A stretch of 64,000 nt of DNA from contig NZ_JBBMER010000002.1 of the NCBI RefSeq assembly GCF_040096455.1, positions 310,001 through 374,000 of the forward strand, given 5' to 3'. Below the pieces are notes generated by a model. It worked only from the letters and a program-made list of their open reading frames with translations. It was not told the DNA's origin and did no database searches. The stretch's first letter is position 1, and the number at the start of each line of letters is the position of its first letter. Positions 46,200-54,948 of the stretch are shown here, in pieces. The DNA is from Lachnospira rogosae (GTDB lineage Bacteria > Bacillota > Clostridia > Lachnospirales > Lachnospiraceae). The translations under genes were made by a program, and so were the position numbers.

Positions 46200-46329
46200 G
46201 GTTGTATCATTATGTACGCTGACTTATCATCGGAACAGCATAACTCTTACATATAGTTCTGGCTTTCCTCTAAATTATGAAGCTCTATACAACTACGGCT
46301 GTACAGCTGTTGCATTTTATCGCAATACA

Positions 46330-46590
46330 GGCAGGGGAGGGGCTTGCTGATGGCGGGGTGTGGTGCTGTGTTTTATAAGACAATTGGCGAATATTCCAAG
46401 CTATTCTTACAATAAACAGCAATGGCAGGACACGATGTCCTGCCAAGCGACTACTGAGCCACGATGGCGAATAGGAGCGTATGCGTCCGTCCTCACCACC
46501 TGCATTAAGAATAGCTTAAGAATATCCAATTGTCTTATTACACAGCACCGCACCCCGCCATCAGCAAGCCCGCTCCCCTGCCGTCCGTAA
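46330..46590 (-). repeat. Large palindromic element B2, inverted copy of B1
   Basis: Arms 46330-46409 and 46506-46582 pair almost end to end (GGCAGGGGAG..., GATGGCGGGGTG..., ATAAGACAATTGG...). The head (46417-46501) is the B1 core in reverse orientation, 84 of 85 bases identical, the one change falling in the loop of its inner hairpin. The stem sequence differs from that of B1 apart from AAGACAATTGGATATTCT next to the head, yet each copy keeps its own complementarity. The 130 bp between B1 and B2 show nothing clear. Confidence 0.85.
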
Positions 46591-46641
46591 TAAAATATAA
46601 CCCAAACCTATACCACCACAGTTGTATAAGCTTCACAAAAA

Positions 46642-47856
46642 TTATAACGCCTTAATTCTCTCAAGTGCCTTAACAGTATTCTCATAAGATCCAAATGCTG
46701 TAAGTCTGAAGTATCCTTCACCGCTTGGTCCAAATCCTGAACCTGGTGTACCTACTACATTAGCTTTCTCTAAAAGATAATCAAAGAATTCCCAAGATGT
46801 CATCTTATCCGGAGTCTTTAACCAGATATATGGTGCATTAACACCACCTGATACTGTATAACCCGCTGACTTTAAGCCTTCAAGAATAGTCTTTGCATTA
46901 TTCATATAATATGCAATCTGTTCTCCTGTCTGTTTCTGTCCTTCTTCTGTATATACAGCCTCTCCTGCTCTCTGGATAATGTATGGAGCACCGTTAAACT
47001 TAGTGCCATGTCTTCTTGCCCAGAGGCTGTGAAGCATAACATCTCCACTCTTTAAATCCTTAGGAATAACTGTGAAACCAAGTCTTGTACCTGTAAATCC
47101 TGCATTCTTAGAGAATGAACGAAGTTCTATGGCACAAGTTCTTGCTCCTTCACATTCATATATTGTATGTGGTACATTTTCTTCTGAAATATATGATTCG
47201 TAAGCTGCATCATATATAATAACTGCACCTACCTTGTTAGCATAGTCAACCCATCTTTGAAGTTCATCTTTAGTTATTGTTGAACCTGTTGGGTTATTAG
47301 GAAAACAAAGATATATAATATCAGGTGTTTCCTTGGGAAGTTCTGGTGCAAAGTTAGTCTCTGCTGTACAAGGCATATAGATAACATTGCTCCACTTCTG
47401 CTGTTCTGGAATATAATCACCTGTTCTGCCAGCCATAGCATTAGTATCTACATATACCGGATATACAGGGTCACATACTGCAATCTTATTATCAACCGAG
47501 AAGATGTCTCCGATATTACCTGAATCAGACTTAGCTCCATCACTTACGAATATTTCATCAGCAGATATATCTGCACCTCTCTTCTTATAGTCGTGCTCTA
47601 CAATAGCATTTCTTAAGAACTCATAACCAAGATCTGGGGCATATCCGTGGAATGTCTCTGCCTTACCCATCTCATCAACTGCATTATGTAATGAATCAAT
47701 AACTACTGGTGCAAGTGGAAGTGTAACATCTCCGATACCAAGGCGGATAATCTCCTTGTCTGGGTTAGCTGCACTGTAAGCACTTACCTTCTTGGCAATT
47801 GTTGAAAACAGATAACTTCCTGGAAGCTTTAAATAATTCTCATTAATCTTAAACAT
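46642..47856 (-). CDS. dapL: LL-diaminopimelate aminotransferase
   Basis: A protein of 404 residues of the class I/II PLP aminotransferases. The N-terminus (KINENYLKLPGSYLFSTIAK) and LGIGDVTLPL are specific to DapL; the PLP lysine is in SFSKNAGFTGTRLGF. It makes LL-diaminopimelate from tetrahydrodipicolinate and glutamate in one step, bypassing acylated intermediates, for lysine and peptidoglycan. AAGGAG precedes the ATG. Single gene, convergent with degV across the palindromic elements. Confidence 0.96.
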   Translation of the reverse strand: MFKINENYLKLPGSYLFSTIAKKVSAYSAANPDKEIIRLGIGDVTLPLAPVVIDSLHNAVDEMGKAETFHGYAPDLGYEFLRNAIVEHDYKKRGADISADEIFVSDGAKSDSGNIGDIFSVDNKIAVCDPVYPVYVDTNAMAGRTGDYIPEQQKWSNVIYMPCTAETNFAPELPKETPDIIYLCFPNNPTGSTITKDELQRWVDYANKVGAVIIYDAAYESYISEENVPHTIYECEGARTCAIELRSFSKNAGFTGTRLGFTVIPKDLKSGDVMLHSLWARRHGTKFNGAPYIIQRAGEAVYTEEGQKQTGEQIAYYMNNAKTILEGLKSAGYTVSGGVNAPYIWLKTPDKMTSWEFFDYLLEKANVVGTPGSGFGPSGEGYFRLTAFGSYENTVKALERIKAL

Positions 47857-47975
47857 TCTTCTCTCTCCTTATCCTATACATAAATCATTTGCAAGTATTA
47901 TACACTACTATTATTCTAACAACAATATAAAGGATAATAAACCTAATAATAATAACCGTTACTATACATTTACCG

Positions 47976-48476
47976 CTATGTCCCAAGATAAAATCTTAAT
48001 AATCTTTCATATTCTTCATTAATTGCAAGCACAATGTTATTATCTCCGTGTGTGTTATCAGGATGATATATTTTCAACAAATCTTTGTAACGTTTCTTAA
48101 CAGAGTCAGTATCATTAACACCTTTAAAGAATATCTTGACATTTTCTGCATCAGCCATAGTTCTTCGTGCTTCGCGATACACCTTATCCCTGTACATAAG
48201 CTTTTCTCTGTTAAACCTCTCCTTGTCAATTGCAAGCTGTCTTGTCTCTTTTTCAAGTATAGTCCACTTCTGATCAAATAAAGACTGCTGGCTCTCAAGC
48301 TGTTTCTTCATAAGCTGGTTCTTTCTCTGCTGGCTTCTTAACATACCCTTCTGTATATCAATAAGCTGTCTGTCCTCTTCAAGAGACTGGCTTAATTCAT
48401 TCAATCTTATATTCTCTTTGAACAGAAATTTCTTCTGTTGTTGTTCACTAAGAGTTTCAAACTTTTTCTCATCCAT
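47976..48476 (-). CDS. Coiled-coil protein with C-terminal J-domain
   Basis: A protein of 166 residues. Residues of about 10-105 are Gln/Lys/Glu-rich and predicted coiled coil (QQQKKFLF, RSQQRKNQLMKKQLESQQ). The last 55 or so residues resemble a J-domain: KKRYKDLLKIYHPDNTHGD holds the HPD motif that stimulates Hsp70 ATPase, followed by AINEEYERLLRFY. It lacks the Gly/Phe and zinc regions of DnaJ. A TTG two codons upstream opens the frame, but GAGGG is six bases before the ATG at 48476. It follows a cupin gene by 19 bp. Client unknown. Confidence 0.78.
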   Translation of the reverse strand: MDEKKFETLSEQQQKKFLFKENIRLNELSQSLEEDRQLIDIQKGMLRSQQRKNQLMKKQLESQQSLFDQKWTILEKETRQLAIDKERFNREKLMYRDKVYREARRTMADAENVKIFFKGVNDTDSVKKRYKDLLKIYHPDNTHGDNNIVLAINEEYERLLRFYLGT

Positions 48477-48495
48477 AAACAACCCTCTCTAATAA

Positions 48496-48831
48496 TTACT
48501 TTGCACTATGAAACCAGAACACCTTAACAGGCTGACATCCCTCTTTGGTTCTTATCGTATGGGCCACTCCTGCGAGTGCAACAAATGAATCACCCGCCTT
48601 AATCGGAAATACCAGATCATCAAGCTTGGCATACCCCTCTCCTTCTAACACATAAAAGCCTTCCTGGTCATTATGCACGCCTGGTTTATCTGAAAATTCA
48701 TTAGAAGCATATATTGTTGTTCCTGAAGCACACCCATTAGTACAGCCATTCTCTGCTGTAAGGAATCTGTGTGTTCTGCTGTCCGCTCCCTGTGTACTGA
48801 TAACTTCTTCCATAGTTACATATGGCTTCAT
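48496..48831 (-). CDS. Small cupin domain protein
   Basis: A protein of 111 residues with a single cupin barrel: motif 1 region NDQEGFYVLEGEGYAKLDD and motif 2 GDSFVALAGVAHTI. Only some of the usual metal-binding histidines are clear. Such small cupins bind metals or small ligands; no substrate is evident. The middle has NGCTNGCASGTT with two cysteines. GGAGG precedes the ATG. It is immediately upstream of the J-domain gene. Confidence 0.82.
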   Translation of the reverse strand: MKPYVTMEEVISTQGADSRTHRFLTAENGCTNGCASGTTIYASNEFSDKPGVHNDQEGFYVLEGEGYAKLDDLVFPIKAGDSFVALAGVAHTIRTKEGCQPVKVFWFHSAK

Positions 48832-48906
48832 AATCTAATCCTCCTATTAAACAAAATGGAGTCAATGCCTGAACACCGACCCCACTTGACTTTATATAAT
48901 TAATTA

Positions 48907-50049
48907 TTATCTGTTCTTATATGCAAGCATCTCTGTATAAGCAAGAAGAAATGGTCCAACACCCTTAGCATCATCTTCAACGATTGGCTCTGACATATAA
49001 TAATCATATGTACCTGGTCTGTTACCCTTGCCACCAAGTCCTGCTACAAGACAGATGCCACCAAGTGACATCTCACCATCTTTAATGTTAAGATATTTAT
49101 CACATATTCCATTAATAGCTTTTTCTGCATATTCTCTATAGTTTTCTGGAAGATATCCTAATCTTACACCCTTAAGAATTGCATATGCCATAATCGAGCT
49201 TCCACTTGTCTCAAGATAGTTCTTCTCCATACCACCATAATTAACTACCTGATACCACATTCCGCTTTCATCCTGATACTTAAGCATTGAATCCATAAGT
49301 TCAACAAATGCGTCCTCAAGCATCTTACATTCTGCATCATACTTGTGGTCTGAATTATCAACCTTATCAAGAGTGTCAAGTAATGCCATAGCATACCATC
49401 CGCTTGCTCTCAGCCAGCAATGCTGTGAAAGTCCTGTAACCTTGTCACACCAGAATGCTTCCCTGCTGACATCAATAGCATGATAATATAATCCATTAAG
49501 AGGATTCTTCATATTCTCAATAACATACTTGAACTGTGCAAATATATCTGGATAATTCTTTCTATTATTAAACTTAGTCTCATATTCAAGGTAAAATGGC
49601 TGTCCCATATACATACCATCAAGCCATACCTGATTAGGATATATATCCTTATGCCAGAAAGATCTTGCTTCATTGTTACATCTAGGCATAATCTCAATCT
49701 GTGAATATACTAAATCAATTGCCTTTCTATACTTTTCTTTACCTGTAAGGTCATAAAGTTCAAATAAAGTCTTACCAGCATTGACATTATCAATATTCTT
49801 CTCTCCAATGTTGTATCCATCTATTGTTCCATCTTCGTGAACTCTGTAATCGATAAAATTATCTGCGAACTTAAGATACTTCTCATCCTTAGTCACATCA
49901 TACATCTGAAGCACAGCCTTAATCATAACTCCATCAATATAATTCCAGTTAGACTTAAGACCCTGTCTTATCTTTTCAATATTCCACATAGGTGCTTCTG
50001 GTGTGCTCTTTTCGAGCAATTCATCAATATACTTTACAATAATATCCAT
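48907..50049 (-). CDS. Unsaturated rhamnogalacturonyl hydrolase (GH105/GH88-like)
   Basis: A protein of 380 residues with the six-hairpin barrel sequence pattern of YteR/YesR: VWLDGMYMGQPFYLEYE (catalytic Asp region), SREAFWCDKVTGLSQHCWLRASGWYAMAL, and SSIMAYAILKGVRLGYL. It removes the unsaturated galacturonyl residue from rhamnogalacturonan disaccharides made by pectin lyases. There is no signal peptide, so it works on imported sugars. AAGGAG is seven bases before the ATG at 50049. It is single and has its own promoter; no pectate transporter is adjacent. Confidence 0.92.
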   Translation of the reverse strand: MDIIVKYIDELLEKSTPEAPMWNIEKIRQGLKSNWNYIDGVMIKAVLQMYDVTKDEKYLKFADNFIDYRVHEDGTIDGYNIGEKNIDNVNAGKTLFELYDLTGKEKYRKAIDLVYSQIEIMPRCNNEARSFWHKDIYPNQVWLDGMYMGQPFYLEYETKFNNRKNYPDIFAQFKYVIENMKNPLNGLYYHAIDVSREAFWCDKVTGLSQHCWLRASGWYAMALLDTLDKVDNSDHKYDAECKMLEDAFVELMDSMLKYQDESGMWYQVVNYGGMEKNYLETSGSSIMAYAILKGVRLGYLPENYREYAEKAINGICDKYLNIKDGEMSLGGICLVAGLGGKGNRPGTYDYYMSEPIVEDDAKGVGPFLLAYTEMLAYKNR

Positions 50050-50082
50050 CACGTTTCTCCTTAACATTCTCAATTTGTTATA

Positions 50083-50111
50083 ATTGTATCAAATTCCGTC
50101 CAATTTTACAA
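50083..50111 (-). promoter_or_regulatory. Probable promoter of the GH105 gene
   Basis: TTGTAA (50106-50111) and TACAAT (50083-50088) on the minus strand with a 17-bp spacer, about 35 bp before the start. ATACAATTTG-type sequences flank it and could bind a regulator, but I recognise none. Confidence 0.5.
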
Positions 50112-50213
50112 CATTTTTTGTCATAAAATACAATTTGTTTATAGATTTATTATACCTAAACTCTCTTGTCGTATTCTGTCAGAAAAGGTAACTGATTAAT
50201 ATTTTCTAAAGAA

Positions 50214-51944
50214 TTAATAGCAGATAACAGCATTATCAGGAACAACAGCTTTATATGATACTCCCATACCATCGGTATTTCTGATAATTGAAGTAACTGT
50301 ATTGACATTGCCAGCTTTGATATATTCAAGCTTAATATTCATTCCTGCCTCATATCTTATAATGTCAATATTGTCCGCAGCATTAACATCATATATATCA
50401 TTGTGTCCGTCAAGCATAATATACATATGTGTGTTGCCATCAGCTACAACAGGCATAATCTTTGATATAACACCTGTTACACTTTCTGTGTTAGTAATCT
50501 CCTGCGTAGATTTATCAACAATTCCATTATCCTTAAGAAGCTGGATATAATTAGATTCACATTGAAGAACAGAATCACCAATTGCCACATTCTGGTACTT
50601 CTCTATGTTAAGCATTGCATAACATTTTACAAGCCCTGCATCATCTTTTAATGCCATAAAATATGTCGGCTGTCCACTTACATTAATTAAAAGTGGAAAT
50701 GTCGCTTTATATCCAAGATTCTGCACCCGTCCTTTGGCTGAATCCATAGCCGAATATTCCTCAGCTCCCGAAACCTCATAATAACGTGTCTCCATTGTAC
50801 GCTGGTTCATAAGCACAAATCCTACATTGGAATTATCCTGTCCAACTGATGTGATTCCTGTATATACCCACACATCGTCCTCAAGTGCTATATAATTATA
50901 ACCATCCGTTGTCTTAAGGCAGTCCCTCTGGCTTAAAATACTGTTAATAAATCCATGCTTAAGACTTCCGTTATAATCATACAAATCAATAAGAAGCTCT
51001 GCTGAATACACTTTATCAACCCACGTTGGAACATCTTCCACCTTATAATCTGTCATTTCGCCTGTAACTGCATTACAAAGCACAACCCTGCCTACTGTCT
51101 GTCCGCCAAACAGTCCTATATTAAACTTCTTAACAGGGCATACCCAGTAAGGCGTTCCCTCATCATCAATCTCGAAGTTAATACTATCAAAAATATATGT
51201 TGGATATGCAAATCTTAAATGCCTGTATATATATCTTGAAAAATGATCCGACTCCGAATACTTAATCCCCTCTGAAAGCCTTACACATTCAGCCTCCTGT
51301 GTTGTCATATCAATTCTTATATATGCTGGAATACCCTTCTTATAGTTAGCAAACCATTTAATAAGATTGCCATATTCAAGTGGTGTAACCCTGACTGGCT
51401 TTTCTTTATAATTAATCTGGGAATACATATCCGCAACTTCATACTGGGAAACCATATCAACCATAGTTCCCATTACTCTTGTTCCTATTATTGAAGCTGA
51501 CTCCTTATCAAGCAGTGGAATCTGGTCATACGAAACTTCCCTGATATCATCTGTAAAGCTTCTGTTCTCCACTGTTAAGAGATTCCGGTACTTTGCCGCA
51601 TTAATTATTGGCGAAGATAATACATTGCCAACTACATATACAACAACAAATGCAATCGTAACATTAAGAAGCACCTTAAATATAATACTACCTGCCTTAG
51701 TCTTAAATTCAAAATGAGGGACTTTTATTGTATTATTATTAATGTCTTTATATCTGGTGCTTCCCTCCTTATGATTCATTATCCACTGGGCAATTGTAAT
51801 TATTATCATAACAAATATAATAAATCCCCAAAATCCCTGTGAATGTATATTAATTGCCGGTAGCTTGATATAGTAATACACTGCTGCAACAACAATAACA
51901 ACAAACGCCATAATAAGCTTCAATCCATTACTGACTTTCTTCAT
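50214..51944 (-). CDS. Large membrane-anchored protein of unknown function
   Basis: A protein of 576 residues. Three hydrophobic helices lie in the first 120 residues (AFVVIVVAAVYYYI, FIIFVMIIITIAQWIM, VTIAFVVVYVVGNVL). The remaining 450 residues look extracytoplasmic and beta-rich, without Cys-rich, LRR or lipobox motifs; segments such as WVCPVKKFNIGLFGGQTVGRVVLCNAVTGEM suggest repeated beta units. I recognise no family. AAAGG precedes the ATG. It is single, flanked by the GH105 and patatin genes. Confidence 0.8.
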   Translation of the reverse strand: MKKVSNGLKLIMAFVVIVVAAVYYYIKLPAINIHSQGFWGFIIFVMIIITIAQWIMNHKEGSTRYKDINNNTIKVPHFEFKTKAGSIIFKVLLNVTIAFVVVYVVGNVLSSPIINAAKYRNLLTVENRSFTDDIREVSYDQIPLLDKESASIIGTRVMGTMVDMVSQYEVADMYSQINYKEKPVRVTPLEYGNLIKWFANYKKGIPAYIRIDMTTQEAECVRLSEGIKYSESDHFSRYIYRHLRFAYPTYIFDSINFEIDDEGTPYWVCPVKKFNIGLFGGQTVGRVVLCNAVTGEMTDYKVEDVPTWVDKVYSAELLIDLYDYNGSLKHGFINSILSQRDCLKTTDGYNYIALEDDVWVYTGITSVGQDNSNVGFVLMNQRTMETRYYEVSGAEEYSAMDSAKGRVQNLGYKATFPLLINVSGQPTYFMALKDDAGLVKCYAMLNIEKYQNVAIGDSVLQCESNYIQLLKDNGIVDKSTQEITNTESVTGVISKIMPVVADGNTHMYIMLDGHNDIYDVNAADNIDIIRYEAGMNIKLEYIKAGNVNTVTSIIRNTDGMGVSYKAVVPDNAVICY

Positions 51945-52152
51945 ATACTCTTACCTTTCCTCTTAATTCAATATGCTATGTTAAAATTGTATTAAACTGC
52001 AAAGCATTTAACCAATCCATATAAAATCATAGACATATATGCTTATTTTTATAATCTTAATATTAATCTTAACATATATTTTATTGACAATCCATAATTT
52101 TAGTATAAAAATGATAATTGGAAAATATATGCTATAAAGGATGGTAACTAAA

Positions 52153-53010
52153 GTGAAAACAGGAATTGTATTTGAGGGCGGCGCATTCAGAACCATATTT
52201 TCTTGTGGTGTTATGGACGCTCTTGTTGAAAATGATATTATGCCAGATTATATGATTGGTGTATCTGCCGGTGCGGCATACGGCGTATCAATGGCTTCAA
52301 AACAGCCCCGCCGTAATCTTGATGTACTTATGAAATACCGCAATGACAAAAGATATCTCGGTCTTAGTAATATGATTGATAAAGATAACAAGTCTATCTA
52401 TGGATTGGAATTCTCCTATGAAACAATCCCTAATGAACTTAATCTGTTTGATTATGATGCTTTTAAGCAGTATAAGGGCGATTTCTACTGTGTAGTTACT
52501 AATCTTCTTACCGGTCAGCCTGAATATATGAAATACACCGGTGATGACAGGACTAACACCGTGCTTAAAGCTACCTGTGCACTGCCTATGCTGTTTCCGC
52601 CAATTATTATTAACGATGTTCCTTATATGGACGGCGGCTTATCAGACTCAATACCTTATCTTAAAGCCATTGAGGACGGTTGTGACAGAATAATTGTCGT
52701 TCTTACAAGACAGTCAGGCTACACTAAGACAATTTCACGCTCTACTAAGGCTATTGCATATTCTTATAGAAACCAGTACCCTAAGCTTACAGAAACTATG
52801 CTTACAAGAGCCAGCCGCTACAATGAAAGCCTAAAAGGTCTTGACCAATATGTTAAAGAGGGACGTATCATAACTATACAACCTACAACAAGCAAGGGCT
52901 TTTCTCGTCTTGAAAAGGATAAGAACAAAATCCTTTCTATGTACAATGACGGCTACAACCAGTGCTATGAACTGCTGGATACCATCAAAGAATTCTATGG
53001 AATTAAATAA
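52153..53010 (+). CDS. Patatin-like phospholipase
   Basis: A protein of 285 residues. The oxyanion-hole region EGGAFRTIFSCG, nucleophile elbow GVSAGAAYG and the Asp of YMDGGLSDSIP form the Ser-Asp dyad of patatins. It resembles the RssA/YjjU-like bacterial lipases and would cleave acyl chains of lipids in the cytoplasm. An ATG at 52141 opens the frame directly behind AAAGG, but the GTG at 52153 is eight bases after AAGGATGG and gives the family start MKTGIVFEGG. It is convergent with the YdcF-like gene. Confidence 0.88.
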   Translation: MKTGIVFEGGAFRTIFSCGVMDALVENDIMPDYMIGVSAGAAYGVSMASKQPRRNLDVLMKYRNDKRYLGLSNMIDKDNKSIYGLEFSYETIPNELNLFDYDAFKQYKGDFYCVVTNLLTGQPEYMKYTGDDRTNTVLKATCALPMLFPPIIINDVPYMDGGLSDSIPYLKAIEDGCDRIIVVLTRQSGYTKTISRSTKAIAYSYRNQYPKLTETMLTRASRYNESLKGLDQYVKEGRIITIQPTTSKGFSRLEKDKNKILSMYNDGYNQCYELLDTIKEFYGIK

Positions 53011-53031
53011 TTCCACATAATCCGCTTATTA

Positions 53032-53081
53032 TTAATGTATACACTCTGTTTATTCTTCAGAAAATGGAGTGCATACATTAA
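53032..53081. terminator. Hairpin between convergent patatin and YdcF-like genes
   Basis: TTAATGTATACACTC (53032-53046) pairs with GAGTGCATACATTAA (53067-53081), 14 of 15. There is no strong T run on either side, so it is a possible terminator only. Confidence 0.5.
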
Positions 53082-53085
53082 CATC

Positions 53086-53844
53086 TTAATAATTCCCGCA
53101 TACAAAGTCTTTCACTATTCCTATCGCTTCCCTGACCATATAATTAACAAACAACACATCATCGCTCCCGCTTGCTATTCCACTTACATGTGTCAAGCCT
53201 TGTCCCTTAGCTAAAAGCTTAGACCTGAATATATGGAAATTATTCGTTGCAATGCCTACCGGAGAGCTGAAATCTGAAATGTATTGTACGGAATATTTCA
53301 TATTCTCATTAGTATCTGTTGACTTATCTTCCATAATTATTCTATCACTATCTATACCTCTTTCGCATAGATATTCATACATTGCAAGTGCTTCTGTCTT
53401 ATTCTCGCCACGTCCTTGTCCACCCGATACTATTATCTTACATTCTGTATTAATACATGCGTAATCATAGGCAGAGTCAAGTCTTCTTTTAAGTGAACGT
53501 GTTATTCGGTCGCCTCTTATCTGACAGCCAAGCACTATTACATATTCACAATTATAATCTGGCTTTTGCTTCATACTTATAACTATAAGGCTCTCAAGTA
53601 TTGCAAATATAACAAATCCTGTTATTATGACAACTCTTACAATATTCTTGACAAGCTGTGGGATATCTATAATTCCTTTGGCATCTAGTGTTCCTGCTAT
53701 GTATAAGCCTGCAAAGAAAATTGTACCTAAAAGCCATATCCATATAAATGAAGATTTACGACCTGCATATGATACACATAGTATATAGTAGGCAAGGCAT
53801 ATTATGGATAAAATTAAGCATATATATCTCATATGTGGTTTCAC
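53086..53844 (-). CDS. YdcF/SanA-like (DUF218) membrane protein
   Basis: A protein of 252 residues. Three or so hydrophobic helices fill residues 5-90, then a DUF218 domain: CEYVIVLGCQIRGDRITRSLKRRLDSAY, IIVSGGQGRGENKTEA, and STDTNENMKYS. The family includes SanA, linked to envelope integrity; the reaction is unknown. The start is a GTG six bases after AAAGGAG; an ATG four codons later lacks a site. Confidence 0.86.
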   Translation of the reverse strand: MKPHMRYICLILSIICLAYYILCVSYAGRKSSFIWIWLLGTIFFAGLYIAGTLDAKGIIDIPQLVKNIVRVVIITGFVIFAILESLIVISMKQKPDYNCEYVIVLGCQIRGDRITRSLKRRLDSAYDYACINTECKIIVSGGQGRGENKTEALAMYEYLCERGIDSDRIIMEDKSTDTNENMKYSVQYISDFSSPVGIATNNFHIFRSKLLAKGQGLTHVSGIASGSDDVLFVNYMVREAIGIVKDFVCGNY

Positions 53845-53890
53845 TTAGTGCTCCTTTACTGTTTGGTGGATTGTTTCTTAATTTAATGTT

Positions 53891-54037
53891 TGGTGGCGGA
53901 CGGACGTTAGGTAACTTTACTATATTACCGCTGGGCACGCTTTCGCTGCTTGTAGCCGTAGCGGACACTAAGCGGCTAAAGGACAGACGCTAAGTGCCGA
54001 CGGCTGCAAAAGCACCCAGCTTGCAATATAGTAAAGT
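53891..54037 (+). repeat. Palindromic element C
   Basis: A GC-rich island in the 531-bp gap between the YdcF-like and cupin genes. It begins GGTGGCGGACGGACGT, the same 16-base border as element B1. Arms ACTTTACTATATT (53914-53926) and AATATAGTAAAGT (54025-54037) pair perfectly and continue imperfectly inward (CTGGGCACGCTTTCGC with GCAAAAGCACCCAG). The head contains CGGACACTAAGCGG and GCTAAGTGCCGAC. Short frames here are not genes. Confidence 0.75.
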
Positions 54038-54091
54038 CATATAACTGGATAGCGGCTGTATTTAATGGAAATAATCCGGAGGGCCGCTTTA

Positions 54092-54124
54092 CAGGTTTTA
54101 GAAATCTTTGATTTCTAAAACCTG
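54092..54124 (+). repeat. Perfect 15-bp hairpin
   Basis: CAGGTTTTAGAAATC (54092-54106) and GATTTCTAAAACCTG (54110-54124) with a 3-base loop. It is not followed by a T run, so it is unlikely to be a simple terminator. It lies just past element C. Confidence 0.8.
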
Positions 54125-54142
54125 CTCGCTATTTACTATCGG

Positions 54143-54205
54143 GGTATAACTAAATAAGATAAAAATTGCTTTGTCAAAACACAATAATTTCTTATTAGCT
54201 ATACC
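54143..54205 (+). repeat. Imperfect AT-rich hairpin
   Basis: GGTATAACTAAATAAGA at the left pairs with the reverse complement of CTTATTAGCTATACC at the right, with a few bulges, over about 25 bases of each arm. It lies about 170 bp before the small cupin gene, with the promoter side unclear. Confidence 0.55.
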
Positions 54206-54375
54206 TGATTAATTTATTAGTTATAATCATACAGATATTTTGTCTTTTTGTCTATTTTTTGATAATTAATTGTATTGACACTGGTTTTAAAGATTTATAC
54301 ACTTTAATTAATACAATTAATATGTCTGATTTCCTCATATTTAAAAGTGAGTGTCAGGCAGGAAAAGGAGTTTTT

Positions 54376-54699
54376 ATGTTTAAATATAATAAAGATGTTA
54401 TACCTACTGATTGTGAACCAGGAGTCACACGCAAAATTCTCTGTTATTCTGATGACCTTATGATGTGCGAGATTACTTTTAAGAAAGGCTCTAAGGGGAA
54501 CTTTCATAAGCACGAACATTTACAGATTACTTATATTGCCAAGGGAAGCTTTGAATTTACAATTGGTGGCGAAACCAAGATTGTAAATCAAGGCGACAGT
54601 GTGTATATGCCATCTAATGTTGAGCACGGCGTTACCGCACTTGAAGACGGCATACTTGTCGATGTGTTCAATCCTATGCGAAAAGATTTTCTTGCTTAA
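54376..54699 (+). CDS. Small cupin domain protein
   Basis: A protein of 107 residues. The cupin motifs are clear: NFHKHEHLQITYIAKGSFEF with metal ligands His-His-Gln, and GDSVYMPSNVEHG with the final His. It probably binds a divalent metal; the ligand is unknown. The frame is open from 54259, but AAAGGAG is five bases before the ATG at 54376 and the family begins here. It is followed by a bidirectional terminator. Confidence 0.87.
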   Translation: MFKYNKDVIPTDCEPGVTRKILCYSDDLMMCEITFKKGSKGNFHKHEHLQITYIAKGSFEFTIGGETKIVNQGDSVYMPSNVEHGVTALEDGILVDVFNPMRKDFLA

Positions 54700-54797
54700 G
54701 CTCATTACAATTAATGTATTGGATTTTAGACCCTTTTCGTGCGGGTGCACATAATCGTCACATAGTGTCTTTTATGTAATATACCATATAATTAAAT

Positions 54798-54860
54798 AAA
54801 ACTGCGGGACATACATAAATGATACTCAAATATCATCTATATAATATATCCCGCAGTTTT
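54798..54860. terminator. Bidirectional intrinsic terminator
   Basis: AAAACTGCGGGA (54798-54809) pairs perfectly with TCCCGCAGTTTT (54849-54860); T-rich sequence follows on both strands. It separates the plus-strand cupin gene from the minus-strand LRR gene. Confidence 0.85.
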
Positions 54861-54948
54861 TATGTTCTTAAAATATTATCGCAATAATTTAACAATATTC
54901 TTAGTATCAATTAAACTGCCTACCACCACTGATATCTGTAACAGACAA

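Noticed and set aside
46147..46350. Plus-strand frame of 67 codons
   Set aside because: It runs through the arms of the palindromic elements, has no ribosome binding site and no protein-like composition.
45887..46590. Insertion sequence or group II intron
   Set aside because: No transposase or reverse transcriptase frame and no intron domain V-like motif were found; the region is only paired stems with a shared head.
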